From Agrostemma githago (taxonomy: Eukaryota; Streptophyta; Magnoliopsida; Caryophyllales; Caryophyllaceae), in contig OY288254.1 in assembly GCA_958450325.1 (NCBI GenBank), positions 39,509,077 to 39,573,076 of the forward strand: a stretch of 64,000 bases of DNA, given 5' to 3'. The stretch's first letter is position 1, and each line of letters starts with the position of its first letter. Below are positions 40,916-53,128 of this stretch, in pieces. Position numbers and translations under genes: made by a program. The notes beneath the pieces were generated by a model. The model was not told the DNA's origin. It ran no database searches and worked only from the letters and a program-made list of their open reading frames with translations.

Positions 40916-41974
40916 GTAACATCTTATCCCTTTTTCTTCTTTACCTCTTGCGGAGTTTGGAGGAGATTGTGATGTTGTGTGCTCGGGTGGAGCTTTGTAA
41001 AGTTGTGGTTGATTTGGTGGCTTGTTTGGATGATCGGGGTGGTGTTTGTGTTGTTTATGTGTTCGTTTTGTTTTGTTTTTGTTTTGTTGCTTTTGCTTCT
41101 TTTTCTTTCGTTCGTTTTCGTCGTGTCTTTGTTTTGTGTTGTGTTGTGTGTCTTGTACGTAAACCGTTTTCGAAAACCCGGTTTAGAGGCTAGTGTGTGA
41201 GTGTCTATCTTTCCCTTCCTAGTAGTGTAAATCGACTCTTGGACTTTAATCTAGTAGAATGACCCTAAATCAATGAGTTCGTTGGTCCTTTACCTTTAGT
41301 CCACCTAGCTTACTAGGAATTTACTACGGGATTTGCACTTTTGACCATTATGACCACCCACGGTGTGAAAAGGCCTTGGTTACCGAGTCTCGTCCCCTAG
41401 GTGACCGTGTTTAGGATTGTTTGATTAGTCCAAGTTCTCCACTTTTTGTGGGTTTGAAGGGAAATCGCGACCCCCGACTTACCCATTACCCTACCTTCCT
41501 CACATCTCCACACAATAAATTGCAAATTGTTGATTTCTACCTTTCTTGTTATTCAATGAAAGTACCAAAAATATCAAATCTTGCCAAAAGGGCAAAGAAA
41601 AGAAAATGAAAGAAAAAAATGAAAGAAAGAAAAGAAATGAAGAAAAATAAAAGGCACAAAAGCCAAAAAGAAAATAGAAAAGAAGAAAATGAATGGCATG
41701 GCAACAAACAAATCAAAATATCGAAAAGAAAGAAAATGCCAAAAGAAAACCCGTCTCACAAAAAGAAATCCCCACAAAAATAAGCCTTTTCCGACTTTTG
41801 CCGTGAAGAGCCTACCAAAGGACCGAGTCCCAAGGAAGGATAATAGCGGCATTAGTCGGTCTTCCCTCATTTTGCATGTTTTCCACCTTTTTACTTGGAC
41901 TAGTTAGGCGGTCTTGTACACGGGACGACCCTCTTGGCTCACGCTAAAGGGGGCGGGGTCTCACTTACCTACAG

Positions 41975-42056
41975 TGTCGACTAACACCGTGGTTCTTCAC
42001 TTTTCCACTCCGCCGATCGTCCCGTAGTATGTTTTTAGAAAGTTAGGAGGACCTAG
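41975..42056 (+). other. Exon B candidate, 82 nt, ATH-4
   Basis: Preceded by CTCACTTACCTACAG, followed by GTAAGTTACC after CTAG. Confidence 0.5.
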
Positions 42057-42403
42057 GTAAGTTACCAACGTTTTTGTTGCTTTATCGTCATACTATTAGG
42101 GTTTAGTCCACCTTGGTTTGTATTTCTAGCTTGGGAACGTTGTCACTTACCTCGATTCCTAAACCGGTGCTTCTTTCACCGCTTTTATAGGGAAGCGGTA
42201 TTTCTTTTGTTTTGGGTGCAACCGATTATGTGTTTGTTTGTGAGTTTGTTTGTATGTGTGTTTTGTGTCCGGTTGCATCCGCGGTTTTGTCGCAAGACCC
42301 ACCTTGCCTTGCGGAGTGCACTTGTCCTCTAAGTGCACTCGCGTGAGTTAAAGGGGCGTAGGGTGCGCTAATACCCACTCGGATAGTTTAGTAGTAGTAT
42401 GTG

Positions 42404-42441
42404 CTTACTCGAGGGCGAGTAAGGGTTAAGTGTGGGGGAGT
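42404..42441 (+). other. 3' hairpin and polypurine tract of ATH-4
   Basis: CTTACTCG, loop AGGG, CGAGTAAG, then TTAAGTGTGGGGGAGT up to 42441. Confidence 0.9.
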
Positions 42442-44021
42442 TGATAAGTGTAGTTTGTAGTGCCTATTTGTTGTGTTTTGGTCCCATTTTCCTTGTGGAA
42501 TCGCTCCTTGGGGCCGGTTCATGGGCTTCTTATGCTTCCTTTAGTTCGTTTCAGGTTCCCGAGACCGATTTGGAAGAGTTGGACCGATTCCGACTCGATA
42601 CATACACATTTTGGAGCCAACGAGATAAAGGAACGATGCCTCGATGCCTTGGAATCGACCCTGAGACCTTGGGACCCAATCCCGAGCCTCCGAGACCCGA
42701 TCCCGAGTCCCGAGAATCGAGGAGAATCCCATGAGAGGCAAGGAAGGACCAAAAAGCTCTTAAGGGAGGCCTACAAGACCCATCCCGGTCGGGAAGGCCT
42801 CATCCCGATCGGGATGGGGTGCACAATTGAAGTGGTTACTGTGAGGAGCCCGTCCCGGCCGAGACCAGGCCGTCCCGGTCGGGACCAAACCGTCCCGGGC
42901 GGGACCAATCTGTCCCGGGCCTATATATACCCCCCCCCCCCCCCCTCATCTATTAAGACACCGTCTTATGTTATATCCTTAAACCCTAGACTACTTTAGG
43001 TTAGATTAGATTAGATTAGTGTAGATTAGTCAGTAATTAGTAGTTACTCATAGATTAGTCTTGTATTAAGGGAATTCTTCAAGATCTTCTCCAAGCTTGA
43101 CAACCTTGGATGTTTGTTTTGGGTTTTCTTCATTAATGCAAGTTTTGTTCTTTCTTCCTCTCTAGTGTGGTATAATCTCCTCTTCCTTTTCTCTTAATCT
43201 TGTTTATGTTGTCCAAGTTTGTATCTTTATTATTGTTTGTTCATTGTTATCATTAGTTTGTCGATGTTTGTTTTGTTTCTTTTATGATTCCTCTTGTTAG
43301 TGTTAATTTTAGATTAGATATGTTAGAGTAGTGTTCTTGCTAGGGTTAGTAAGGTGATTAGGGTGTTAATTGGGTGATTAAGGGTTTGTTAGAGATGTTG
43401 GTGGAAGATTTGGGTTTCCTCTTGGTTTGGTGCACATCACATGTTTGTTGAATTGCTTGAATGACTAAGTAGTTGAGAATGCTTGTTTTTCTTGCCTTTC
43501 TTTTGTGGGTGTTAGTTTGTTGTGGGTTCGGTTCCCTCACTAAGTTGCGAGAGCCCGGTGAGGACGACCCCTAGGCCGGTCTAAGTAGCGAGAGCCCGGA
43601 TGCGACCTAGGCCACCATAGCGCGCTAGAACCCCGTTTGTCATGTGTGTCACCGAGATGGGTTCTAGGTGGAACCTCTAGGTGAGTTTAAGTTGCGAGAT
43701 CCCGGACCAACCTAGATCACCCTACTACCTCCTTCACTCTAGTCCTCCCTTGACCATTTTGTTACCTCTTTGACCCCGACCTAATCCTAGCCCGTTTTCC
43801 TTAATTGTTTTCTCCGGCACCTTAGTAGTAGTCTAGTTTTCTCCCCTCTCTACCATTCTTAGATTAGCTTAGCTCGTTAACTTAGTCTAGTATTTAGGCG
43901 ACCTTAGTTTAGGCTATACATTACCGTCCCCGTGGATTCGACCCGACTTACCCTATTAACCCTAGTTAGGATTAGCCGGTTATATTATTGACGGTTGGGA
44001 CGTGACGAATCCTTACCATCA
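42442..44021 (+). repeat. 3' LTR of ATH-4, with a promoter deletion
   Basis: 1580 bp. The array (42778-42919) ends inside a palindrome (CCCGGGC) fused directly to CTATATATAC (42921-42930). About 58 bp present in the 5' LTR (36679-36736) are missing. A run of 16 C follows the TATA box. Confidence 0.92.
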
Positions 44022-44189
44022 GTTATCAGAACCGCAGTTACAACAGATCAGAGACAGTTTGTTGGGTATGCTAAGCTGCTGGTGGAGGTGCAAATCAATC
44101 AGGAATTCCCAGACAACATTATGTTTTTGGATGAGAAAGGCAATCAACACAAAATCCAGGTGAAGTACGATTGGCTGCCAATAGTGTGC
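44022..44189 (+). pseudogene. LINE ORF1, piece 3 (end of DUF4283)
   Basis: Continues the frame after ATH-4: TDQRQFVGYAKLLVEV, then NIMFLDEKGNQHKIQVKYDW, the conserved end of the DUF4283 region before the zinc knuckle. It stops at TGTGC, where ATH-5 is inserted. Confidence 0.82.
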
Positions 44190-45800
44190 TGATAAGTGTG
44201 GTTTGTAGTGCCTATTTTGTTGTGTTTTGGTCCCATTTCCTTGTAGAATCGCTCCTTGGGAGCGGTTTAGGGGCTTCTTATGCTTCCTTTTTGTTCGTTT
44301 CAGGTTCCCGAGACCGATTTGGAAGAGTTGGAGCGATTCCGACTCAATACATACACATTTTGGAGCCAACGAGATAAAGGAAGGATGACTCGAGACCTTG
44401 GAATCGACCCCGAGACCTTGGGACCCAATCCCAAGCCACCGAGACCCGATCCCGAGTCCCGAGAATCGACGAGAAGCCCATGAGAGGCAAGGAGGGACCA
44501 AAGAGCTCTTAAGGGACGCCTACAAAGACCCATCCCGTTCGGGATGGCCTCATCCCGTTCGGGATGAAGGATGCATGAAGAGCGGCTACTGTGAGCCCAT
44601 CCCGATCGGGAAGGTCCTTCCCGACCGGGAAGGGTGGCCCATCCCGATCGGGACCAACTCATCCCGACCGGGATGAGCCCAGTTCAGGCCCGTGAATGCT
44701 CCTTTCTTCTCCTTTCATTTGTAACCCTATATATACTCTTCCCTTGTTATGTAAAGCTTATGCACTCTTATATCCTTAAAACCCTAGACTACTTTAGGTT
44801 AGATTAGATTAGATTAGTGTAGATTAGTCGGTAATTAGTATTTAATCCTAGATTAGTGCTTGTATTAAGGATCTCTTGAAGAATCCATCCAAGCTTGACA
44901 ACCCTGGTGGATGAATTTGGGTTATCTTCTATGCAAGTGTTCTCCTTTTCCATTTCTCTTGTTAGTTTGGTATAATCCTCTTCTCTTTCACTCTTTAATC
45001 TTGTTTTATTCATCCAAGTTTTAATCTTTGATTTTTGTTTATTGTTTTCGCTAGTTTATAGATGTTTGTTTTGTTTCTTATGATGATTCTCCTTGTTAGT
45101 GTTAGTTGTAGTTGGATTATGTTAGAGTAGTGTTCTTGCTAGGGTTAGTAAGGTGATTAGGGTGTTAATTGGGTGATTAAAGGTTTGTTAGAGATGTTGG
45201 TGGAAGATTTGGGTTTCCTCTTGTTTGATGCACATCACATGTTTGTGGAATTGCTTGAATGACTAAGTATGTACGAATGCTTGTTTTCTTGCCTTTCTTT
45301 TGTGGGTGTTAGTTTGTTTGTGGGTTCGGTCCCCTCATTAAGTTGCGAGAGCCCGGTGAGGACGACCCCTAGGCCGGTCTAAGTTGCGAGAGCCCGGATT
45401 CGACCTAGGACCATAGCGCGCTAGAACCCCGTTTGTGTTGTGTATCGCCGAGATGGGTTTTAGGTGGAACCTCTAGGTGAGTCTAAGATGCGAGAGCCCG
45501 GACCAACCTAGATTACCCTACTACCTCCTTCGCTCTAGTCCTCCCTTGACCATTCCGTTACCCCTTTGACCCCGACCTAATCCTGGCCCGTTTCCTTAGT
45601 TGTTCTCCTTAGTCATAGTCTAGTCTCCTTCCTTCTCTACCATTCTTAGCTTAGTCCGTTGACTGAGTCTAGTATTTGGGCCGACCTAGTCTAGACGCCT
45701 CTTACCGTCCCCGTGGATTCGACCCGACTTACCCTAGCTACCCACTAGGATTAGCCGATTATATTATTGACGGTTGTTACGTGACGAATCCTTCCCATCA
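44190..45800 (+). mobile_element. ATH-5: solo Athila-like LTR
   Basis: 1611-bp LTR with perfect target duplication TGTGC (44185-44189 and 45801-45805) and no interior, the product of LTR-LTR recombination. Palindrome array 44529-44682, TATA 44728-44736, and several GCGAGAGCCCGG boxes near 45340-45500. No gene. Confidence 0.93.
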
Positions 45801-46129
45801 TGTGCACTAGATGTAAAGGGATGGGTCATGATGAGGCTCAGTGATGGGCAAAATTTGTGGCTCAGAAGACGAAACAAGTCTGGAGACCAGTGCAGAAACC
45901 AGTCCAGGTTGTGAACACTCTAGTAGAAGCATACGTACAGCCTGCAAATGCTGCTACATCCAACCTGCTGCGTGCTGCAACAAAGCCCACCAGGGGAACT
46001 GGATTACCGTATACACTTGACGATCTTTCTTTTTTGGAAATACTAACATCATCCCAGAAAAAGATTGGGCATCAAGGAAGAGATGAAAGTGAAGGAGAGG
46101 AGGTACATCTAGAATTTAACAATGGATAA
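45801..46129 (+). pseudogene. LINE ORF1, piece 4 (zinc knuckle and C terminus)
   Basis: The frame resumes with CTRCKGMGHDEAQ, a zf-CCHC_4-type knuckle that starts with the last residue before ATH-5. Here the final cysteine position is replaced: a TGA follows EAQ. The C-terminal tail (from 45857) runs to EVHLEFNNG and TAA at 46127-46129. Confidence 0.78.
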
Positions 46130-47132
46130 AATAGGATTCTGGAACATTAGGGGTATGAATAAAATCAAGAAGCAAAAGGAAATAAGGTGGTTTCTTCACC
46201 ATAATAAAGTTCAGTTGTTTAGCTAACCTGAAACAAAAGTAGAAGCAAATAATTGGCATAATTCTAGTGTTTGTTTCCAAGATTGGTCAATAGTTACAAA
46301 TAATAGTATGCATAAAGGGGGACGGGTTTGGTGTTTGTGGAATTCTGCTAGATTTATGGTAGATATTTTGGATGTTCAAGCTCAAGTTATTCACATGAAT
46401 GTCACAGATATTCAGGGAAGTAATATTTTTTGGTGTTCAATGGTGTATGGATTCAATAAATCGGGGGAACGTGTTCCCTTATGAATGCAACTAAAAGCTT
46501 ATGCTAATACTTGTGGAGGAGCATGGGTGGTCTTAGGAGACTTCAAAATGTATTGAACATGGAGGATAGATTGGGGGCACCTATCACTGTGGCTGAAATC
46601 AGACCGTTCCAAGATTAAATTCAAGCTTGTAATCTCAATGAAATCAAGACCATAGGGGCGCATTTCACCTCGAATAATAAGCAGGACCCTATGGTTAGAT
46701 CGTATAGCAGGATAGATCGAGTGTTCTGCAATGTTGATTGGCTTCTTCTATATCATGATGCGTACGCGAAATTTCTCCCTGAAGGGCTATTTGATCACTG
46801 TCCTTGCATCCCAGTATGGATAACAAAGTTAATTCCAAATAAAAGACGTTTAAGTATTTCAATATGTGGTCGACTTTAGAGTTATTCCGTGAAACTGTAG
46901 AAGGGGAATGGGAAAAAGAGACTAGAGGCAGCCTGATGTATCAGCTCACCAGGAAATTGAAGATGCTAAAAACTGGATTAAAGGCAATCAATGCTAAATA
47001 GTTTAAGAATATAGAAGGCTTGGCAAATGTAATGGGGGCTGCTTTACAGAATATTCAGCAACAAGTAGCAGATCAACCCCAGAACTTGACATTGAAACAA
47101 TATGAAGCAACAATCTCCAAACAGTATTTGAT
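46122..47132 (+). pseudogene. LINE ORF2: endonuclease domain and linker
   Basis: ATG at 46122 overlaps the ORF1 stop by 8 nt (ATGGATAA). Endonuclease landmarks: IGFWNIRGMNKIKKQKEI, LFS-stop-PETKVEANNW, GGRVWCLWNSARF, VVLGDF, then after a one-base shift NMEDRLGAP, SRIDRVFCNVDWL and FDHCPC. At least three stops and one frameshift. The following stretch to about 47132 (LMYQLTRKLKMLKTGLKAI, LTLKQYEATISKQYLI) is the linker before RT, which is cut off by TAT-3. The enzyme would nick target DNA to prime reverse transcription. Confidence 0.8.
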
Positions 47133-47826
47133 TGGGGTCGGTAGCCTGCCGCGGGTCGCCCGCCATCTGGGCCTTGAGGAAGCCCGACCCAGGAATAAGG
47201 AAGGCCTGCCTAGGCAGGCCACCAAGCAATATTGCTAAGAAACCTCTAAGTAGGCAACCTCTATCGCTTCGCTGCCCAACAAGGCCATGCCGCCTGCTGG
47301 CCGGGGCTGTTAGGCCCCCTGCCTTCCAAACCTCCAGGGCGCTCTCGCCCCAGGCAGGGCCATGGGAAGACCAAGAACCCCTCCGTCGTTTTGCCTAAGG
47401 TAAAAGGAAATGAGTGCACAAGGTGAACCCACGTGTCCCTTGCCCGTCCACTCATTCCCCTTCTCTCTCTCTTTCTCTTTTCTCTCTCTTGAGGAAAGGT
47501 ATAAATACTCCGCCATTTCCCACATACGAGGGGTGGGATTTTCTCTCTCTAGACTCTCACTCTAAAAACCGTCACCTTACTCCTCACGAGTAAGGTTTCT
47601 CAAGGCTATTCACGGACTAACTTAGGCATCGGAGAGGGTTTCCCCGGACACCTCCGGAGCCCTGTGCTTTCTGTGTGCAGGGAGCAGGCCAACTCCGCCA
47701 GGAAGGTCCGAACAGTGAGTGAGGGAAAGGAGGGATTACAAGGAATCACATCATCATCGTCAAGAAAGCATTATAATCGTAGGACCCGAATCCAAGGTCG
47801 GGTCTATTGTTTCCGTAACCGAAACA
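47133..47826 (+). repeat. 5' LTR of TAT-3
   Basis: About 694 bp, from TGGGGTCGGTAGCC (an alternative start is TGATT at 47129) to CGAAACA. It contains an 18-bp perfect palindrome at 47203-47220 (half-site GGCCTGCCT), a CT-rich run, TATAAATA at 47500-47507 and a GC-rich U3. No gene. Confidence 0.8.
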
Positions 47827-47827
47827 A

Positions 47828-47847
47828 TTTGGCGCCGTCTGTGGGGA
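47828..47847 (+). other. Primer binding site of TAT-3
   Basis: TTTGGCGCCGTCTGTGGGGA follows the LTR, as in RIRE2-like Tat elements. Confidence 0.82.
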
Positions 47848-47901
47848 CGAATTCGGTTGTGCTCACGAGTTACCCACAAAAATCAACCACAATAAAAAAA
47901 C

Positions 47902-49949
47902 ATGCCTGAAATCTTTGAAGCCAGTTCGGGGGCGGGTCCGACGGTACCACCGGTGACCCCCCTGTACGGGATGCCCCTGCCGGAGATAACGCCTGTTGCC
48001 ACTATCCCGGGGGTAGGGCGGGCTAGTCACCAAGGGGCACCCGGCAAAGAGACTGTAATTGTAACTGGGCAGGTTGGTCATCAGAGGCCCAGCTTGAACC
48101 TCACTCCTGCCCAGGTCCTCCAGACTGCGGCCTTCTTCTCAGTCATGCTCAATCAGGAATTCACTCCGGAGGACTTGGAGGGCAGGATTGCGACGACCCC
48201 CAGGCAACTTCACTTCAAAAGTGGGGGAGGGGCCGAGGCAAGAAGTGGACCGGTGCCAGGAATGTCCAAAGGAAGGCAAGAAAGACTGCCCAGGGATACG
48301 TGCAGGCTTAGAAACGCATTACCGCGGGTAATCAAGAGCAGCCCGCTCAGTAACAACCATTCTCCATATATACCACTGAGTCCACGTCAGCCATCGAGAA
48401 GAGGGGCTTATCCCAGGACCTCTAGGATCGAATGAGACACAGGGAGCCCGCCTCAAAACGTCTAGGAGAAAAGCAGGGCGAGGTCTTCTCCAGGTTGACG
48501 CCTACGGCAGAGTCACAGTCGGTTCCAGTGATGTCTCAAAGCTTGCAATCAAGGCTCAACCGGGGACGACCACTCAAGTCAAGGCACCGACAAGGCGACA
48601 ATCTTGGACCGCCCCAGGAAAAGCGACCCAGACACCGCTCCCCAGCAAGAGAGGATGGGGCTATGAGTAGGCACCCACCCAGGCACCGCTCCCCCAGTAC
48701 TGGAAAACCGACCCCTGGAAAATGGGACGACCACGGTTACCACTCTGTCGGGAGCAGGTCAAGGATGGTGGGCAGGCCTACCAAGACTTCACTCCACCCT
48801 GATGTGCAGGAGTACCCTATCCCTAAGATTAAAATGCCTTCTGTCAAGTTTTATGGAACAACTGACCCGGAGGATCACCTAGCAGCGTATGAAAGTCACA
48901 TGGGGATGTACGATGCCGATGATGCGGTATGGTGCAAGATTTTCCCTACCACCCTGGTGGGTTTGGCCCAAGGGTAGTTCCGAGACCTGCCGCAGGGGTC
49001 AATCAGTTACTTTATAGAACTAGCCGAGGCTTTCTTGGACCAATACGCAGGTAACAAGAGACACAGGCTAACCCGGTTCGACTTAATGACTCTGAGGCAG
49101 AAGAAGGGCGAAACTGTCAGGGACAATTTTAAGAGGTACGACCTGTCCTTCCAGCAGGTCAAAGAGATCGACGACTCAACTGCAGCATACGCCTTAACAA
49201 TTTCATTACTCCCAGGGGAGATAAAGAATCAAATGATCAGGGCCCAGCCAGAAACTCTGGCCAAGGCTCGAAGGATTGTCGAGGGCTTCATGCTGCAGGA
49301 GGAGTTCCATGGCCTGCCGGATACCCCCACAGGACATTCTAAGCCACAGGGGGGACCGCAGGGTGGACGCGGCAGAGGTGAAGCAGGGAAGCAATAAGCT
49401 GAGGAGGGTGACACCCCGAGAAAAGAGCGTGTGGCTTACCAGCCAAAGTTTGACAGCTACACAGCTCTCAATAAATCGAGAGCTGAAATTTTCGAGCTAG
49501 AAAAAGAGACAGCCAAGTGGAACCGCCCGAGTAAGCCACGCAGCCCAAAGGGTGATCCAAAGAAATTTTGCACGTTCCATGATTGCGTCGGGCATACCAC
49601 CGAGGAGTGCCGCCACCTAAAAGACGAGATTGAAAAGCTCATCAAGAATGGCTGGTTGAGCAACTATGCTGCGAGAAACAAGAACCAGAAGGAGACGGCG
49701 AACAAACCAAAAGGCTCAGTGGAAAACCGCCTGAAAATCCATGTGGTGTCGGGAGATGCGGAAGGCCAGACAAGTAAAAGAGGCCAAAAAAGACAGATCC
49801 GCGAACTACGGAATCAGATATGCTACGCTGAGAGGGCAGGGAGCCCTAGAGGCCTGACCTTGAGCATCACCCCCAGGATGCAGAGCAGATGGTATACCCT
49901 CACAGCGACCCCCTGGTGTTGTCTCTTTTCATCAGCAATCATATCGTGA
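47902..49949 (+). pseudogene. Gag of TAT-3 (decayed)
   Basis: Starts MPEIFEASSGAGPTVPPVTP at 47902. A frame change near 48433 leads into an RS/PR-rich basic region, and then the gag core: KMPSVKFYGTTDPEDHLAAY, a TAG at 48975, AEAFLDQYAGNKRH, LMTLRQKKGETVRDNFKRY and AYALTISLLPGE. A TAA at 49395 precedes the nucleocapsid part with knuckle CTFHDCVGHTTEEC (about 49570) and HLKDEIEKLIKNG. It would form the particle; three interruptions make it non-functional. Confidence 0.85.
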
Positions 49950-51290
49950 GAAGATGCATGGTGGACACGGGAGCCTATACCAATCTGCTATACAGGGACG
50001 CATTTGACAAAATGGATTTAGAGAAGAGGCACCTTAAGCCTGCCACTGGATCGCTGTACGGGTTCAGCGGAGCAGGCGTGCTTCCCATGGGGATCATCGA
50101 TCTGTCGGTGACTTTCGGCGAGGGAGCCTCAGCCAGGAATATCAGGGCGTCATTCGTTGTTGTGGATGCAAAATCTGCATATAATGCCCTTATAGGCAGG
50201 GCTACCCTAGATGAAATTGAGGCTGCCATATCAATAAGAGCCCTGACCATTGCCTACGTAACAGATTTTGGCATGGAGGGAAAGGTGCACGGGGACCAGG
50301 AGTCAGCCAGGCAATGCTACTCCGTGGCCCTGCAGACCCAAGAAACAGAGCGAAAAGGTAAAAGAAAGGTAGATAGCTCCCCCAGTAGGGAAGGAGAGAT
50401 TCCAGCTGACCAGCAAGCAGCAGACCACCTTGAACCCGGGGGAGAAAGCATGCTGGTGGACCTGGAGCCTGGAAGGCAGGTCCTCATAGGCGCTGACCTG
50501 GAAGAATCCTACCGTGAAAAATTGATCAAGGTCCTAAGAGATAATAGGGATGTATTTGCCTACTCGGCAGACGAAATGTCGGGAGTCAATCCGACACATA
50601 TTGTTCACAAGCTGAACATAAGTCCAGAAGCCCGCCCTGTAAAGCAGAAAAAGAGGAACATGTCTGCAGAAAAGGACCAGGCCATCAAAGAAGAAATCGA
50701 AAAACTTTTGAAGGCCGATTTCATAGAAAACTGTGATTACCCCGAGTGGTTAGCAAATGTGGTCATGGTAAAAACGTCTTCGGGAGCATGGAGGATGTGC
50801 GTAGACTTCATAAACCTTAACAAAGCCTTCCCTAAAGACTGTTACCCTCTCCCAAAGATTGACCAACTAGTAGATGCCACCAGCGGGTACACCACGCTCA
50901 GTTTCTTGGATGCCTTCTCAGGCTATCACCAAGTCTATCTCTGCCAGCCTAACAGGGTGAGATGTGCTTTCATCACCAGCTTTGGTACATACATGTACAA
51001 AATGATGCAGTTTGGGCTCAAGAATGCAGGCGCCACTTACCAGCGATTGGTCGACAAGGTTTTTGAGAATCAGAAGGGTAGAAACCTGGAGGCCTACGTC
51101 GACGACGCAATCGTAAAGAGTAAGGGGGACGCGGAGCACCTAAAGGACTTGCAGGAGACCTTCTCCTCCCTGCGCGTATACCAGATGAAGCTTAACCCCA
51201 AGAAATGCACTTTCGGGGTCCGCTCGGGAAAATTTCTGGGTTTCTTGGTCAGCGCCAGAGGTATTGACGCAAACCCCAAAGACGATAAGA
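49889..51290 (+). pseudogene. Protease and reverse transcriptase of TAT-3
   Basis: Overlaps gag in another frame. Protease active site MVDTGAYTNLLY (DTGA, about codons 26-29) and ALIGRATLDEI. Then the RT: VKQKKRNMSAEKDQAIKEEI, GAWRMCVDFINLNKAFPKDC, LSFLDAFSGYHQV, MMQFGLKNAGATYQRL and the catalytic YVDD (51095-51106), followed by MKLNPKKCTFGVRSGKFLGF. The RT domain itself is open; a frame change near 51270 breaks the link to RNase H. It copies element RNA into DNA. Confidence 0.88.
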
Positions 51291-53128
51291 GATATCCAGC
51301 GCCTAACCGGCAGGATGGCCGCCCTAGCACGATTCATCGCCAGGTCGGCCGACAAACCAACTCCTTTCTTCAAAATGTTGAAAGGAAACAAGCAATTCAA
51401 ATGGGAAGACGAACAAAAAGAAGCCTTCAAACAATTGAAGGAACACTTGAAGAAACTTCCTACCCTGGCAAGGCTGGTGGCAGGGGAGAAGCTCTTCCTT
51501 TACATTGCCGTAACAAACTCAACAGTAAGCGCGGTAATCCTAAAGGAGGAGGCAGGTTCCCAATAGCCCATATATTTTGTGAGCCATGCCCTGGGGGCAG
51601 CAGAGAAGAACTACCCGGTGGTTGAGAAGGCCGCCTACGCAACCGTCATCGCAGCCAGAAAGCTCAAGCCGTACTTTGACGCCCATCCCCTCATAGTACT
51701 GACTAACCAACCCCTGGATAAGGTCCTGGAAAAGTTTGAAAAATCCGGGAGACTGCTAAAATGGGCCATAGAGTTGAGCGGATTGGGGATATCATACCAG
51801 TCCAGGATTGCCATCAAGGCGCAGGCCTTGGCAGATTTCCTGGCAGAATGTTCTCATTCAGAAGAGGACGATACACCTGCCGAAGAGTGGGTAATATACA
51901 CTGACGGATCCTCGACAGCCAACGATTCAGGGGCAGGTATTGTGCTCACCAGCCCTGAGGGGGCAGATTTTGAGCACGCGCTCAGATTCACCTTCCTTGC
52001 GTCCAATAACGAGGCTGAGTACGAGGCCGTACTGGCAGGCATTAAACTGGCCAAAGCTGCAGGGGCTGAGAGGATTGTTCTGGCAATAGATTCCCAGCTT
52101 ATTGCCAATCAAATTAATGGAGAGTACGAGGCCAGAGAACAGACTATGGCCGCATACCTAGAAAAGGTGAAACAAAAATTGTATGGGTTGAAATCTTACG
52201 AAGTCAAACAGGTCCCTCAGTCCAAGAACAACCGAGCGGACGCTCTGTCAAAGCTGGCCAGTTCCAGTCTGCAGGACATAAGAATATCGGTATGGGTAGA
52301 TGTAATTCAGGAGAAATCCACCGCACCCTGCCAAACGATCAACGTCATTGAAGAGCCGGAGTCTGATGACTGGATGACCCCAATCATCCGATTCAAGAAG
52401 AATGGAACCCTTCCACAAGATCCCGTCCAGAAGAGAAGAATGCCGGCCAGGGCTGCCTGGTTTATACTGGTAGGCGAAGAATTGTATCGAAAATCATTTT
52501 CATCTCCCTTGCTCAAATGTCTGGGGGCAGGGCAGGCCGCAGAGGTATTAGACGACATACATTCAGGAATCTGCGGCCATCACATAAGAGGAAGGTCGCT
52601 GGCACACAAAGCCCTGAGGGCAGGCTACTATTGGCCGACCCTGCTCGCTGACGCCAAAAATCTAACCCGAAGGTGTAGAGAGTGCCAGCTATTTGCCCCG
52701 TCAATACACCCCCTAGCCCAGGAGCTCAGACCGATTTTGTCCCCCATCCCCTTCGCTCAGTGGGGGATGGACATTCTAGGTCATTTCACTGTTGCGACTG
52801 GGGGCAGGAAGTTTTTTATAGTAGGGATCAATTATTTTACTAAATGGAATGAAGCTGAAGCAGTCCCAAACATTACCAAGCTCGCGGTCAGGAAGGTAAT
52901 CTGGCGGAATATCATAACTAGGTATGGCCTGCCCAAAGATCTAGTCTTCGATCATGGGAGGCAGTTTGACAATGACCCCCTGAGAGCTTGGTTGGAGAGC
53001 CATGGCATAGCAGTCGCCTACTCCGCAGTCTGCCACCTACAAACTAACGGGCAGGCGGAGGCGTCGAACAAACAAATCCTGAGCGGTCTGAAAAGGATGG
53101 TGGATGAGCTCAAGGGGAGATGGGCGGA
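51264..53128 (+). pseudogene. RNase H, archaeal-type RNase H and integrase of TAT-3
   Basis: A first RNase H (FKMLKGNKQFKWEDEQKEAF, then past a TAG at 51564 FVSHALGAAEKNYPVVEKAA) is followed by a second one starting EEWVIYTDGSSTANDSGAGI with FLASNNEAEYEAVLAGIKLA. Integrase: zinc-binding HSGICGHHIRG... with CRECQ, core residues in QWGMDILGHF, VFDHGRQFDN (usually DNGTQF) and GQAEASNKQI. It ends in VDELKGRWADDA at the ATH-6 edge, without the C-terminal domain. Confidence 0.88.

Larger units (their letters stand above)
40688..42403 (+). other. Noncoding 3' region of ATH-4
   Basis: No gene. Conserved block about 41250-41430 and purine-rich stretch about 41580-41790, with the two exon candidates in the same places as in ATH-2. 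Confidence 0.75.
36200..44021 (+). mobile_element. ATH-4: non-autonomous Athila-like element
   Basis: Perfect target duplication GTTAT (36195-36199 and 44022-44026). LTRs 36200-37839 and 42442-44021. Interior closely related to ATH-2, with no RT or integrase. No other element is inserted in it. Confidence 0.93.
17931..47132 (+). mobile_element. LINE scaffold, split by ATH-2, ATH-4, ATH-5 and TAT-3
   Basis: Four pieces (17931-18281, 35850-36199, 44022-44189, 45801-47132) read in order as one LINE: ORF1 N terminus, DUF4283 domain, end of DUF4283, zinc knuckle, then ORF2 endonuclease. Each junction continues the same frame when the insert and one target duplication are ignored. RT is not reached before TAT-3 at 47133. 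The left boundary is approximate. Several in-frame stops show it is dead. Confidence 0.85.
47133..53128 (+). mobile_element. TAT-3: Tat-type Ty3/gypsy element, cut by ATH-6
   Basis: 5' LTR, primer site, gag, protease, RT, two RNase H domains and integrase in order, broken by frameshifts and stops. ATH-6 enters in the integrase C-terminal part at 53129, so the 3' half lies beyond the right edge. The second, archaeal-type RNase H supports the Tat lineage. No target duplication can be checked. Confidence 0.88.

Noticed and set aside
47133..47400. GC-rich stretch as foreign (bacterial) DNA
   Set aside because: It is the U3 of the TAT-3 LTR, followed by a TATA box, primer site and Tat gag.
49889..53128. 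TAT-3 as a working enzyme source for the non-autonomous elements
   Set aside because: Frameshifts, stops and the ATH-6 insertion destroy it, and its LTRs and lineage differ from the Athila-like elements.
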